From contig JADFGE010000008.1 of NCBI GenBank assembly GCA_022567855.1, forward strand, positions 1-22,230: a stretch of 22,230 nucleotides of DNA, in the 5' to 3' direction. The stretch is from Planctomycetota bacterium. Lineage in GTDB: Bacteria > Planctomycetota > Phycisphaerae > Phycisphaerales > SM1A02. A model generated the notes under the pieces. It worked only from the letters and a program-made list of their open reading frames with translations. It did no database searches and was not told the DNA's origin. The position numbers and the translations under genes were made by a program. Positions 1-8,984 of the stretch are shown in pieces (the first letter of the stretch is position 1; the number at the start of each line of letters is the position of its first letter).

Positions 1-2928
1 GCCGAATCGGGACCGGCGATCATGGTCGTGCATCGGTCAGTTCTCCAGTCGTCTGAGACGCTCCAGATGCATCCGAATCGAGTCATGGATCCGGTGGATG
101 CGATCCTCGCGCGACCGCGTCGGCCGGGGCATCCACGCTGGGCCGAAGCGGGCGGAGCGCTGCGAATGGCCCGGCGTCTTCAGTTGAATCGTGGCCGCAA
201 CATGCCCAGTCCTGGTGAACGAGCGCCGGTGGGGTTTATCACCATCGGGCCGACCGACGTCGCCTTGTCACATCTGGTGTACGTTCTGCGCCTGCACGGG
301 CGGATCCCCGTGTTGCAGCTCGGCCTGGTCAATCCGCTGGATGCCTCGGCCGTCCGAAGAATTCTGGACCGATGCGAGCAGGTGGTGGTGCTCGAGCCCC
401 GGCCGGGCTCGGTTGAGCCGAGCGTACTGGGAATCGCCGAAACCATGCGCGTCAGCGGGGAGCGTCCGGCCGCAGTCCTCGGGCAGGCGCTGGGGGGCGA
501 TGCCGACGGTCACGTCTTTCGGCTTGGCCTCGATGAGGCTGTCCATCCTTCGCGGTTAGCGAGAAAGATCGTGCATCTGTTGCACACGGTTCGGCCCGGC
601 TTGCAACTCGCCTCGGCGCTCGTGCCCGATCCACCGGAACTCCCGGCCCATCCACCGGCGCGTGGGAGTGAGAGCGGGGCCGCGGAAGCGTTGGCCGCGA
701 TCCGCCGCATGCTCGTTGATGTGGATCAATGGTTGCACGATCGTACACCGCTGGACGGTGGCCTAAGTGAACCTACGGCCTTGGCGATCGACGGGGTCGA
801 GCCGGGTCCGTCGCGGCGGACCGGTGGACCGATCCTTCGCGTAGAAACGTGGGACGCTGAACACTTCCGCAGCCAGGGCCTCTCCGCACTGCAACAGATC
901 GCCGGCGACGACCAACCATCGCTCATCGTGATCTGCTCGGTCGGTTGCCCCGATGTTCGGGACGTGGCACGACTGGCGGCAGGGGCGATTCCCAGTGAAC
1001 ACGCCGACCGTGTGGGGGTCGAGTCCGCCGATTTCAACAATCGACTCGAGTTCCGCGAAGTGCTGCGCAAGGCCGTGATGAATACCCGGTCCACGGTGAT
1101 CGTCGCCAACGACGGTCCGCCGGCACACTTCGACGTGGCGGCAATCGAGCACTCATTCACCGAGACGGATCATCTCGGTTACGAACGGGTACAGCGAGCG
1201 ATCCGGTCCGCGGACGATGCGTGCTCGATTCGCGTCAAGACGGATTCGCACGACATTGAGGGGACGACGGACGATCCAGCTCCTCGGTTGGACAGCGGGT
1301 TCACCGTCAGCCAACGCGCTCGGCGCGTCGGCCGAGCGTGGCAGCTTCGTATTCGCCCGCTCTCGGAGCAGGTCGAAGTCGTCCGGAGCCAACCGCCGGT
1401 CCATCGGCGGGGAGAGTCGTCCGGCTCGAACCTCCCGTTGCCAACACCGGTGCACGGGCAGCAATCGCAATGGCGTGTCCACTTGGCGGGCTTCCGCGGC
1501 CCAGCGCCGGGTCTGGCCGCGCTTGCGCTGGCCGAGGCGGCGCGGGTCATGGGATATCACGTTCGTGGTATTGACGACGCCACGCCCATCGGCCGAGGAC
1601 GGCGGGCCTGGAGCCAATTGTTGTTCAGTCGTGCCCGTCGCGATGGAACCCTGCCGCCGATCGCAACCACCATTCCCTACGCCGAGGCGGATCTTTTGGT
1701 CGGCCTGGACGCTCAGGAATCATTGCGCGCCCTGACCGGAGATGGTCGGCTGCGAGCGGCATCGGCGCATCAAACATTCGCGGTACTGAACACGGGCGCC
1801 TTCAGCGATGAGCCGCGTCCGAGCGCCCCGGCGGGGTCGGCGGAGGACATCCGCGCCGCTCTGACGATCATGACTCGGCCGGATCATCAGGTCTTCGAGG
1901 ATGTCGCGGGAGCGTGTCGGCGCGTCTTTCACACCGATCGCGTGACCGATCTGGCCTTGATCGGCGTCGCGTTCCAGCTCGGGTTCGTGCCAACGTCTTT
2001 GCCCGCCATGGAGACCGGCTTGAAGCACGTACAGCACCTCGGCTTCGGTCGGTCGTTGGAGGCGTTTCATTTCGGCCGTCAGCTCGCTGTGGACCGAAAG
2101 CTCTTCACGCAACCGCAACCGGCCAAGGACGAGCGGCTGGACCGAGTCGTTCGGCGCACACTGTGTGGCGTCCGCGGGCAGCGGTGGGGCGGGCGAGGCC
2201 GTACCGCGCAACTGGCGCATCTTTTGTACAGCACTTTGGCTCAACTCCCCGGACTGGCCGAGACGGGAACCGGCCGGCAGGCGCGGCGTGATTTCGTCAC
2301 CGCGGCCGCTCGCTGCCTTGCGTGGGGGGGCATCAGCTATGCCCAGCGATATGCCGAACTCGTCACCGCGCTCTACCGGGCTGACCGCGGCGACACCGGG
2401 CGGGCGATCACCCGAAATGCGATCGTCCCCCTCGCCGAGGCCATGCTTGTTCGAGACCCGATCTACGTGGCGACGACGCTCACTAGCGCCGAACTGCGCC
2501 GGCACACACGACAGCGGCTCAACGTACGGCTTGCCCGCGACGATCGAGTCCAGCGGCGATATCTCACTCGGATCGAACTCCTGGCATTGGGCAGACGATT
2601 CCGATTCGACGTCGTCACCAGTGATTGGCTCATGGTGCTTCTGGCCCTGGGCCGGCACTTCATTCCCAAGGGCTGGCGCGGCTCCAACCTGGAACGACAG
2701 CGACGGAGCTATGTGATCGATCTCATCGAACGAGCCGCGCGCGGAGCGGCCCGCGACTATCAGTTGTGGGCCAGGACGCTCAAGAGGCTGCACGATCAGG
2801 CGCTCGACGATCGCCTGCGCGGGATGGCGCTCTCTGAGTTGTGCATGTTCGTAGAGCCCGGAACTCAGCCGGTCGCCGATTCACCCGCGCTCGCCTCCCA
2901 CACGTCGCCGCGACTCGATCCTCGTTAG
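1..2928 (+). CDS. Fused indolepyruvate ferredoxin oxidoreductase-like protein (IorA/IorB-type), 5' partial
   Basis: The frame is open from base 1, and the residues before the first ATG (22) resemble the end of an IorA pyrimidine domain, so the true start probably lies upstream. Numbering from that ATG (968 residues), residues about 70-150 resemble the PFOR domain II / transketolase-C region (VGFITIGPTDVAL, VLQLGLVNPLD). Residues 335-368 resemble the end of the thiamine-diphosphate domain (EFREVLRKAV...TVIVANDGPP). From about 484 there is a 2-oxoacid oxidoreductase gamma domain (GYHVRG, PYAEADLLVGLD), then an IorB-like helical stretch (GVAFQLGFVPTS, AFHFGRQLA). From about 707 to the end it resembles the DUF6537 tail of fused enzymes (YAQRYAELV). 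Intact relatives oxidise aryl-pyruvates to aryl-acetyl-CoA with ferredoxin. I see no GDG...N metal motif and no CxxC-type Fe-S cluster, so catalysis is doubtful. The stop overlaps the ispH stop tail to tail. Confidence 0.62.
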   Translation, partial: AESGPAIMVVHRSVLQSSETLQMHPNRVMDPVDAILARPRRPGHPRWAEAGGALRMARRLQLNRGRNMPSPGERAPVGFITIGPTDVALSHLVYVLRLHGRIPVLQLGLVNPLDASAVRRILDRCEQVVVLEPRPGSVEPSVLGIAETMRVSGERPAAVLGQALGGDADGHVFRLGLDEAVHPSRLARKIVHLLHTVRPGLQLASALVPDPPELPAHPPARGSESGAAEALAAIRRMLVDVDQWLHDRTPLDGGLSEPTALAIDGVEPGPSRRTGGPILRVETWDAEHFRSQGLSALQQIAGDDQPSLIVICSVGCPDVRDVARLAAGAIPSEHADRVGVESADFNNRLEFREVLRKAVMNTRSTVIVANDGPPAHFDVAAIEHSFTETDHLGYERVQRAIRSADDACSIRVKTDSHDIEGTTDDPAPRLDSGFTVSQRARRVGRAWQLRIRPLSEQVEVVRSQPPVHRRGESSGSNLPLPTPVHGQQSQWRVHLAGFRGPAPGLAALALAEAARVMGYHVRGIDDATPIGRGRRAWSQLLFSRARRDGTLPPIATTIPYAEADLLVGLDAQESLRALTGDGRLRAASAHQTFAVLNTGAFSDEPRPSAPAGSAEDIRAALTIMTRPDHQVFEDVAGACRRVFHTDRVTDLALIGVAFQLGFVPTSLPAMETGLKHVQHLGFGRSLEAFHFGRQLAVDRKLFTQPQPAKDERLDRVVRRTLCGVRGQRWGGRGRTAQLAHLLYSTLAQLPGLAETGTGRQARRDFVTAAARCLAWGGISYAQRYAELVTALYRADRGDTGRAITRNAIVPLAEAMLVRDPIYVATTLTSAELRRHTRQRLNVRLARDDRVQRRYLTRIELLALGRRFRFDVVTSDWLMVLLALGRHFIPKGWRGSNLERQRRSYVIDLIERAARGAARDYQLWARTLKRLHDQALDDRLRGMALSELCMFVEPGTQPVADSPALASHTSPRLDPR

Positions 2929-3983
2929 CGGCTGTGCCCGATGGTGACCTGGATCGTGCGATGGGAGATGTCCTGCTCCGTCAGCCATGTATCGAGGGCC
3001 ACAGCGTCGTCGCGAACAATCGTTCTGCCCGTCGGATCGACGCCTTGGGCAAGCATGAACTCCTTGAGCGTGCCCGGCAATCCGAACTCAACGCTTTCGT
3101 GGAACACGTCGCGCTGCTCCACTTCGCCGCCGAAGCTGTCAATCAACGTACGGACGACCTTCCGGACCAAGTCCTCCGGGGCGCTGGCGCCGGCGGTGAT
3201 CAAGACCGTCTCGACGCCATCGAACCATGCTTCATCGAGTTCAGAGGCGTCGTCGATCAGATGAGCCGACGTTCCGGTCGCCTGGGCAATCTCCGTCAGG
3301 CGGACCGAGTTCGAGCTGTTCTTGCTGCCGATGACAAGCACAAGATCACATTCCGGCGCGATCACGTGCACCGCCTTTTGACGATTGGTCGTGGCGTAAC
3401 AAATGTCGTCGCTCGGCGGGTCCTTGATCTGGGGGTACGCCGCTCGCAACGCCGTGATAATCACGGACGCCTCATCCATGCTGAGCGTTGTCTGCGTCAG
3501 ATACACCAGCTTCTGAGGGTCTTTTATATCAATCGACGCCACCTGCGCCGGCGACGTTACGACTTGGATCGCGTCAGGCGCTTCGCCGCGGGTGCCGATG
3601 ATCTCCTGGTGATCGGCGTGGCCGATCAACACGATCTGATACCCCTTTTTCGCATAGCGAATCGCCTCCATGTGTACTTTCGTCACCAGCGGGCAGGTCG
3701 CATCGATCGTCGTCAGGTCTCGCTCGCTGGCCTGGCGCCGAAGGGCCGGGCTCACGCCGTGGGCGCTGAAGACCACCACCGCCCCGCGGGGCACCTCGTC
3801 GATGGCATCGACAAATCTCACGCCTCGATGTCGGAAGCGATCGACCACGTGCCGGTTATGGACAATCTCGTGTAAAACGTAAATGGGCTTGTCCGCATAG
3901 ATCTCCAGAAGCTGATCAAGCACGTCAATCGCCATGTATACGCCGGCACAGAAGCCGCGAGGATTGGCCAAAAGGAGTTTCAT
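2925..3983 (-). CDS. ispH: 4-hydroxy-3-methylbut-2-enyl diphosphate reductase
   Basis: IspH (LytB) carries out the last step of the MEP pathway, reducing HMBPP to IPP and DMAPP with a 4Fe-4S cluster in the cytosol. The 352-residue protein has the three cluster cysteines in their usual contexts: Cys12 (RGFCAGV), Cys97 (DATCPLV) and Cys195 (DICYATTNRQ). Substrate-site residues are also present: His42 (LHEIVHNRHVV), His75 (FSAHGVS), His125 and Glu127 (GHADHQEIIGTRGE), the LTQTTLS segment and GSKNSSNS. It is somewhat longer than the E. coli enzyme (316 residues), mostly at the C-terminus. The ATG at 3983 starts directly at the conserved N-terminus and has a GAGGTGA Shine-Dalgarno-like sequence just upstream. 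It is divergent from hpnC across about 120 bases, so isoprenoid precursor supply and squalene synthesis are adjacent. Confidence 0.96.
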   Translation of the reverse strand: MKLLLANPRGFCAGVYMAIDVLDQLLEIYADKPIYVLHEIVHNRHVVDRFRHRGVRFVDAIDEVPRGAVVVFSAHGVSPALRRQASERDLTTIDATCPLVTKVHMEAIRYAKKGYQIVLIGHADHQEIIGTRGEAPDAIQVVTSPAQVASIDIKDPQKLVYLTQTTLSMDEASVIITALRAAYPQIKDPPSDDICYATTNRQKAVHVIAPECDLVLVIGSKNSSNSVRLTEIAQATGTSAHLIDDASELDEAWFDGVETVLITAGASAPEDLVRKVVRTLIDSFGGEVEQRDVFHESVEFGLPGTLKEFMLAQGVDPTGRTIVRDDAVALDTWLTEQDISHRTIQVTIGHSR

Positions 3984-4102
3984 ACCGCGTCACCTCACCG
4001 ATCGGGCCTGATGATAGCCGCCGAAGAACCTGCCGACCGCTCTAGCCCCAACCACGCCATGCCGATACATTGCTCCCTTTGCCTCGGCCGGGTGATGCCG
4101 CC

Positions 4103-5062
4103 ATGACCGCCAACCCTATTGAACAACTCGAAGTCTACGGCCCGCAACGGTGCGAGATGCTGAGTGTGGATGAGGCTCGGCGATGGTGCCGGCGCCTTGC
4201 CCGGCAGCATTACGAGAACTTCAGCGTTCTCACCACACTCGTCCCCAAGGGGCTTCGCGAGGACTTCGCCGTCGTCTACGCCTTTTGTCGGTGGGCCGAT
4301 GACCTCGGCGACGAGATCCAAAGCCACGACCGGTCCCTCGAATTGCTGGACTGGTGGCGACAGGAGTTGAACCAGTGCTTCGCCGGCGAGCCGCGCCACC
4401 CCGTTTTTGTCGCGCTAGGGCCGACCATCCGGCTCCACGATCTGCCGCAGCAGCCCTTCGACGACCTGATTCGAGCGTTCGAGCAGGATCAGACGGTGAC
4501 CGGGTACGACACGTGGGATCAGCTGCTGGACTATTGCAAGCTCAGCGCCAATCCGGTGGGGCGACTCGTGCTGATGCTCTTGGGTGAGCCGCGCACCGAG
4601 AACTTCTGGCAACTCAGCGACGCAATCTGCACTGCGCTGCAACTGACCAATCATTGGCAGGACGTTCGCCGAGACATCCTCAAGCGCGATTGCATCTATA
4701 TTCCGCGGGAGCTGATCAGGATCGACGATTTCGAGCAACGCCTTCGGCAAACCGCCCAGCAGGGATACGCCGGCGATCAAACTTTCCTCGGCGAGTCCCG
4801 TGATTTGATACGCACCTGCGTCGAGCGGACCTGGCCATTGTTTGAAAAAGGCGATCAACTGCTGGGGAAGCTCCAGGATTCCTCACGACCGGTCGTCGGG
4901 CTCCTGGCCTCGGGCGGGCAGCGGGTGTTGCGTCTTATCGAGCTCTGGAACTACGAGACGGTGCTGCATCGCCCCAAACTTGCCAAAGCTTCCAAGATCG
5001 CGCTTATGATGACAGCTTGGCTGAAGTCCCGATTCCACAAGCGAGGCCCAGGCAAGGCGTGA
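4103..5062 (+). CDS. hpnC: Hydroxysqualene synthase HpnC (squalene/phytoene synthase family)
   Basis: HpnC converts presqualene diphosphate, made by HpnD, to hydroxysqualene. The 319-residue protein is an all-helical trans-prenyltransferase. It carries the first Asp-rich motif DDLGDE at residues 66-71 (in YAFCRWADDLGDE) and the second at 187-191 (NHWQDVRRD, followed by CIYIP). These Asp residues bind diphosphate through magnesium. I chose the ATG at 4103 because it gives the normal family N-terminus and has a GGGTGA-like site upstream; an in-frame TTG at 4070 would add 11 residues with no support. The stop TGA (5060-5062) overlaps the proposed GTG start of hpnD as GTGA, which implies translational coupling. 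The assignment to HpnC rather than HpnD rests on the DDLGDE and NHWQD variants and on being first in an hpnC-D-E order. Confidence 0.92.
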   Translation: MTANPIEQLEVYGPQRCEMLSVDEARRWCRRLARQHYENFSVLTTLVPKGLREDFAVVYAFCRWADDLGDEIQSHDRSLELLDWWRQELNQCFAGEPRHPVFVALGPTIRLHDLPQQPFDDLIRAFEQDQTVTGYDTWDQLLDYCKLSANPVGRLVLMLLGEPRTENFWQLSDAICTALQLTNHWQDVRRDILKRDCIYIPRELIRIDDFEQRLRQTAQQGYAGDQTFLGESRDLIRTCVERTWPLFEKGDQLLGKLQDSSRPVVGLLASGGQRVLRLIELWNYETVLHRPKLAKASKIALMMTAWLKSRFHKRGPGKA

Positions 5063-5955
5063 GCGCCAATCAAACAATGCCGGTATCCGACGCGCTGCGG
5101 CACTGCGGCCTGGTCACGCGCCGCTGCGCTCGCAATTTCTACTATGGCCTGAAGCTCACGCCCGAGCCGCAACGATCCGCGCTGTTTACGTTGTACGCGT
5201 GGATGAGGCGGGCCGACGATCTTGTTGACGACGCCGAATCCACATCAACGCAACGTCTTGAGAGAATCGAGGACTTCCGCGCGGCAACCGAGCGCGCACT
5301 GACCGGGACCGGCGATGACGACGATCCGTTGTGGATCGCCTTGGCCGATGTCGCCCTTCGTTTCGACCTTCAGCGCGACGCGCTGTATTTGATGCTGGAT
5401 GGACAGATCGACGACCTCGCGGGCCGACACTATGAGACATTCGAGCAGGTTCATGAATACTGCTACCGGGTGGCGTCCTCCGTGGGGCTCTTGTGCATCA
5501 ACATCTGGGGTTTTGACGATCCGAACGCGCCGGCCCATGCCGTCGATCGCGGCATCGCCTTCCAACTCACCAACATGCTGCGCGACTACCGAGAGGATTA
5601 CGACGCAGGACGCATCTATCTTCCGGCAGAAGATTTCGCCCAACACGGCCTCGCACCCAAAGAACTCCGTGATTGGTCCGATCCGCCGCGCTGCGCGCAC
5701 TTCGTCCGCGCTCAAGCGGCCCGCGCCCGTTCGTTTTATGATCGATCGGCCCCGCTGGATCAGATGATCACGCCCTCGTGCCGGCCCGCTCTTTGGGCGA
5801 TGACGACCATCTACGGTTCACTCTTAAAAAAGATCGAGGATGAACCGTCGCAGATCATCACGAGGAGGCGAGTGCGCCTGGGCGCGTGGCGAAAGGGATT
5901 GATCGCAATGCGCGCCAAGTGGTTCGGCCACCCGACTGGAAACGGCTCGCTTTGA
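5059..5955 (+). CDS. hpnD: Presqualene diphosphate synthase HpnD
   Basis: HpnD condenses two farnesyl diphosphates into presqualene diphosphate. The 298-residue protein has the two Asp-rich motifs of the squalene/phytoene synthase family: DDLVDD at residues 53-58 (YAWMRRADDLVDDAE) and NMLRDYREDYDAGRIYLP beginning at residue 172. I prefer the GTG at 5059 because it shares bases with the hpnC stop (GTGA). The ATG at 5077 is a possible shorter start, and longer starts inside hpnC are less likely. The stop TGA (5953-5955) overlaps a TTG that opens the next gene (TTGA), so the three genes appear translationally coupled. The protein is a paralogue of HpnC, and the tandem arrangement is the usual one for the bacterial three-gene squalene route. 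Confidence 0.92.
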   Translation: MSANQTMPVSDALRHCGLVTRRCARNFYYGLKLTPEPQRSALFTLYAWMRRADDLVDDAESTSTQRLERIEDFRAATERALTGTGDDDDPLWIALADVALRFDLQRDALYLMLDGQIDDLAGRHYETFEQVHEYCYRVASSVGLLCINIWGFDDPNAPAHAVDRGIAFQLTNMLRDYREDYDAGRIYLPAEDFAQHGLAPKELRDWSDPPRCAHFVRAQAARARSFYDRSAPLDQMITPSCRPALWAMTTIYGSLLKKIEDEPSQIITRRRVRLGAWRKGLIAMRAKWFGHPTGNGSL

Positions 5956-7352
5956 GACGACGCATCGCGATCGTCGGCGGGGGCCTGGCGGGGATCGCCG
6001 CGGCCCTGAAGCTTGCCGAGGCGGATTGCCAGCCGATCATCATCGAAAGCCGAAGGACTCTGGGTGGACGAGCGACCAGCTTCGTCGATCCACGAAGCGG
6101 TGAGGTCATCGACAACTGCCAGCACGTGCTGATGGGGTGCTGCACCAACCTGATCGACCTGTACGACCGTCTTGGGGTGCTCGATAAGATCGACTGGCAC
6201 CGTAAGCTGTATTGGACGCACAGCCACGGTGAGATCGACTGCGTAAAGGCGAGCCGGTTGCCCGCCCCGTTTCATTTAGCGCCGTCGTTCGCTCGAATGG
6301 GACTCCTCCAAAAGAACGAACGCAAGCAGATACGCCGTGCGATGTGGCGCATGATTCGCCTCGGCGCCAAGGGTAGGCTCTCGTGGGCTGGTCGGACCTT
6401 CAGCGAGTTCCTCGCGGAAGCCAATCAAGCTGAATCGACGATCCGAACGTTCTGGAACACGGTCATCACCAGCGCGTGCAATCTCGATGTTTCTCGGGTC
6501 AGTGCGGCACACGCGATCCAGGTCTTCCAGGACGGGTTCCTTGCCAATCGTTGGTCCTACACGATGGGTCTGGCCACCGTACCGCTCGTCGAGATGTATC
6601 AATCGGTTGGCGTGGCGTTGAAAGAAGCCGGCGGCGAGATTCACCTGGGGCGCCCGGCCCGTGCCATCGCCTACGACGGGCGGCGCGTCACGGGTGTGGT
6701 GACAGGCGATGGCGTCATCGAAGCCGCCGCGGTCATATCAGCCGTTCCCTTTGATCGTCTTGACAAGCTCATCTCCGACACGATGCGAGCCGCCGACGCG
6801 CGCTTAGACGCGCTGGACCGGTTCGAGTTCAGTCCGATCCTCGGCGTGCACTTGTGGTTCGACCAGCCGATCATGGAGCTGCCGCATCTGATCCTGCCCG
6901 GGGGCGGCGTCCAATGGCTGTTCAATAAGGGAATCGACGAGCAAGGTCGACAATACATACACGCTGTCATCAGCGCCGCCGACGAATGGATGAAACTTGA
7001 CGAAGACGAGATCATCGATCGCGTCGTCCGGGACATTCACGACGCGGCGCCGAAGTCGATCGGGCTGAAACCGATCCAGGCGCGCAGCATCAAGGAGAAG
7101 CGAGCGACCTTCGCCGCCACGCCGCAGGCCGAGCAGTGGAGACCCAGTGCAAGTGCGGGGTACGTCGGCGTGGGCGGGGGCGGTATCGAGAACCTCTTCC
7201 TCGCTGGAGATTGGTGCGATACGGGTTGGCCCGCCACGATGGAAGGCGCCGTGCGCAGCGGATATGCGGCGGCGGCAGCGATTACCGGCGGCGACGGACT
7301 TATCGAAGACGTGCCACCCGGACTCTTCGCCCGGTGGTTGGGGCTGCGGTAG
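5952..7352 (+). CDS. hpnE: Hydroxysqualene dehydroxylase HpnE (FAD-dependent amine-oxidase fold)
   Basis: HpnE reduces hydroxysqualene to squalene, the third step of the HpnCDE route. The 466-residue protein begins with a Rossmann FAD-binding motif (RIAIVGGGLAGIAAALKL, glycines at 9-11 and 14), followed by GGRATSF near residue 40 and DNCQHVLMGCC, both typical of the phytoene-desaturase-like/HpnE family. The C-terminal FAD segment is IENLFLAGDWCDTGWPATMEG. I placed the start at the TTG at 5952 because it overlaps the hpnD stop as TTGA and lies directly before the FAD motif; the same frame is open to a GTG at 5886, which would add 22 unconserved residues inside hpnD. It is the last gene of the cluster. 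Any cyclase would have to be elsewhere, because the next gene is on the opposite strand and unrelated. Confidence 0.92.
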   Translation: MRRRIAIVGGGLAGIAAALKLAEADCQPIIIESRRTLGGRATSFVDPRSGEVIDNCQHVLMGCCTNLIDLYDRLGVLDKIDWHRKLYWTHSHGEIDCVKASRLPAPFHLAPSFARMGLLQKNERKQIRRAMWRMIRLGAKGRLSWAGRTFSEFLAEANQAESTIRTFWNTVITSACNLDVSRVSAAHAIQVFQDGFLANRWSYTMGLATVPLVEMYQSVGVALKEAGGEIHLGRPARAIAYDGRRVTGVVTGDGVIEAAAVISAVPFDRLDKLISDTMRAADARLDALDRFEFSPILGVHLWFDQPIMELPHLILPGGGVQWLFNKGIDEQGRQYIHAVISAADEWMKLDEDEIIDRVVRDIHDAAPKSIGLKPIQARSIKEKRATFAATPQAEQWRPSASAGYVGVGGGGIENLFLAGDWCDTGWPATMEGAVRSGYAAAAAITGGDGLIEDVPPGLFARWLGLR

Positions 7353-7384
7353 GAAACTGCCGCGACCAAAAACTGGATTCATAG

Positions 7385-7404
7385 CTGCGGATACATATCC
7401 GCAG
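7385..7404. terminator. Perfect hairpin between convergent hpnE and sthA
   Basis: CTGCGGATA (7385-7393), a CA spacer and TATCCGCAG (7396-7404) form a perfect 9-bp stem. It sits in the 91-base gap between two converging genes, where a bidirectional terminator would be expected. No T-run follows on either strand, so it is not a classical intrinsic terminator. The two-base spacer means the innermost pairs would open to form a real loop. Confidence 0.45.
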
Positions 7405-7443
7405 GTCGTCGACACCTATAAGGCGGTATCGCTATGCGGCTGC

Positions 7444-8874
7444 TCAAGCGACAGCGCGAACCAAATCGGCCTCGCCGCTACCCTTGTCGCGCGCAATCAC
7501 TTGCAGCGCATCGTACGCTGCATACTTGTACAGCTCGCTCAGTGACGGGTAGTTGAAGCAAGCGTCGATGAAATACTCGATCCCGACGCCTTGGATCAGA
7601 ACGCATTGCGCCAAATGAATGAGCTCGGTGGCTGATTCTCCAATGATCGTGGCCCCGAGCAATGCGTGCGTTTCGCGATCGAACACGCACTTTACGAGCC
7701 CTTGCTGGTCGCCGAGCATTCTTCCGCGAGCGTTGTTGCGGTAGGCGGCGCGCCCAACGACGATGCTTCGGCCGGCCTCGTGGGCCTCGGACTCGGTCAG
7801 TCCGACCATTGAGACCGCGGGAATCGTGTAGAGGCCGATGGGCATCGTCTTGGCCAGCTTCTTCTTGAAATTGATGCCAAACATGTGACACGCCGCCACG
7901 CGTCCCTGCTCCATCGACGTGGAGGCGAGGGCGGGAAATCCGATGACGTCCCCGGCGGCGTAGATGCTGGGCACGCTCGTCTGATAGGTCTCGTTGACGA
8001 GCACCAGCCCGCGCTTCCCCATCTCCACGCCCACGGCTTCGAGCCCGAGGTTCTGGGTGTTGCTCGATCGACCAGCCGCCCAAAGCAGGACGTCCGCGGC
8101 AAGCTCATCTCCATCGGCGCATTGAACCTTAACGCCATCATCGCTCGGCTCGACCGTGTTCACCGCGTCGCCGAGTCGGATGTCGATGTCTTCCTGGCGC
8201 ATCGCTTTGAGCAACAGGTCACGACATTCCACATCGACAAAGGGCAGAATCTCCGGGCGCGGCTCGACCAGCGTCACCTTCACACCGATCTCGCCGAACA
8301 TGCACGCGTACTCGCAGCCGATGACGCCGCCGCCCACCACGATCATCGAGCTCGGCATGTGGTCCAGTTCGAGCACGCCGTCGGCGTCCACCACGCGCGG
8401 ATGATCAAAGGGAACGTGATCCGGTTGAACCGGTGATGATCCGGTCGCGAGAAGGATGAACTTGGCCGAGATTCGGGTTCGCTCGCCTGATTCCGATTCG
8501 ATCTCGATCGTGTTTGGATCAACGATTCGTCCGAACCCGCGGAAGACGGCGATATTGTGCCGATCGATCGACGCTTCGATGCGATCGTGCTCTTCCATTT
8601 GCGCCAGATGTTGCCTGGCCATGAACTTGGTCATGGACGACTTGGTGTCAACGGTGTAGTCCATGCCCGGCAACGGTCGTCGCCGAAAGGCCGAGCACAA
8701 CAGCGCCGTCTCGCGCAACACTTTGGAGGGAAGCGTCCCGGTGTTGACCATCGCCCCGCCTGGCCGCGGCTGGCGCTCGACGATCGCGACACGGTGACCG
8801 AAGTAGCTGGCTTGCGTCGCGGCCTTTTCCCCGGCCGGGCCGCAGCCTAAACAGATGAGATCGAACTGCTCCAC
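7444..8874 (-). CDS. sthA: Soluble pyridine nucleotide transhydrogenase-like FAD oxidoreductase (SthA/UdhA family)
   Basis: This 476-residue flavoprotein belongs to the dihydrolipoamide dehydrogenase/glutathione reductase superfamily. It has an N-terminal FAD motif (LGCGPAG, glycines 10, 12 and 15), a central NAD(P) motif (IVVGGGVIGCEYA), a YAAGDVIGFPALAS FAD segment and a C-terminal dimerisation domain ending in FNYPSLSELYKYAAYDAL. The position that carries the CxxxxC redox disulfide in the disulfide reductases reads NTGTLPSK (residues 44-51) with no cysteine, as in Si-specific transhydrogenases, which pass hydride between NADPH and NAD+. A more distant dehydrogenase role cannot be excluded. 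The start is a GTG at 8874, immediately before the FAD motif. The gene diverges from the dockerin-repeat gene across about 240 bases that hold two short palindromes. Confidence 0.85.
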   Translation of the reverse strand: MEQFDLICLGCGPAGEKAATQASYFGHRVAIVERQPRPGGAMVNTGTLPSKVLRETALLCSAFRRRPLPGMDYTVDTKSSMTKFMARQHLAQMEEHDRIEASIDRHNIAVFRGFGRIVDPNTIEIESESGERTRISAKFILLATGSSPVQPDHVPFDHPRVVDADGVLELDHMPSSMIVVGGGVIGCEYACMFGEIGVKVTLVEPRPEILPFVDVECRDLLLKAMRQEDIDIRLGDAVNTVEPSDDGVKVQCADGDELAADVLLWAAGRSSNTQNLGLEAVGVEMGKRGLVLVNETYQTSVPSIYAAGDVIGFPALASTSMEQGRVAACHMFGINFKKKLAKTMPIGLYTIPAVSMVGLTESEAHEAGRSIVVGRAAYRNNARGRMLGDQQGLVKCVFDRETHALLGATIIGESATELIHLAQCVLIQGVGIEYFIDACFNYPSLSELYKYAAYDALQVIARDKGSGEADLVRAVA

Positions 8875-8948
8875 GAGCCGCTTATCGGCGGATTCGTCCC
8901 CTTGATCAAGTCACCGCTCGCCCCCAGCCCCCGGTTTCAGGGAGAAGC

Positions 8949-8984
8949 CTCACCGGTGAGGATCGTCAATCAGGTGCAAACCTG
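8949..8984. promoter_or_regulatory. Two short palindromes in the sthA upstream region
   Basis: CTCACCGGTGAG (8949-8960) is a perfect 12-base palindrome. CAGGTGCAAACCTG (8971-8984) is a 5-bp inverted repeat around GCAA. They lie 75-110 bases upstream of the sthA GTG start, in the divergent gap to the exported-protein gene. Position and symmetry suit a regulator-binding site, but no known operator is recognised and the assignment is speculative. Confidence 0.3.

Noticed and set aside
1720..2793. 357-codon open frame on the minus strand inside the oxidoreductase gene
   Set aside because: It is an antisense shadow of a conserved plus-strand frame in GC-rich DNA, and its translation shows no recognisable domain.
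2841..3875. 344-codon open frame on the plus strand over ispH
   Set aside because: It lies opposite an unmistakable IspH frame with all its cysteines, and its Arg/His/Asp-rich translation is typical of antisense GC-rich coding DNA.
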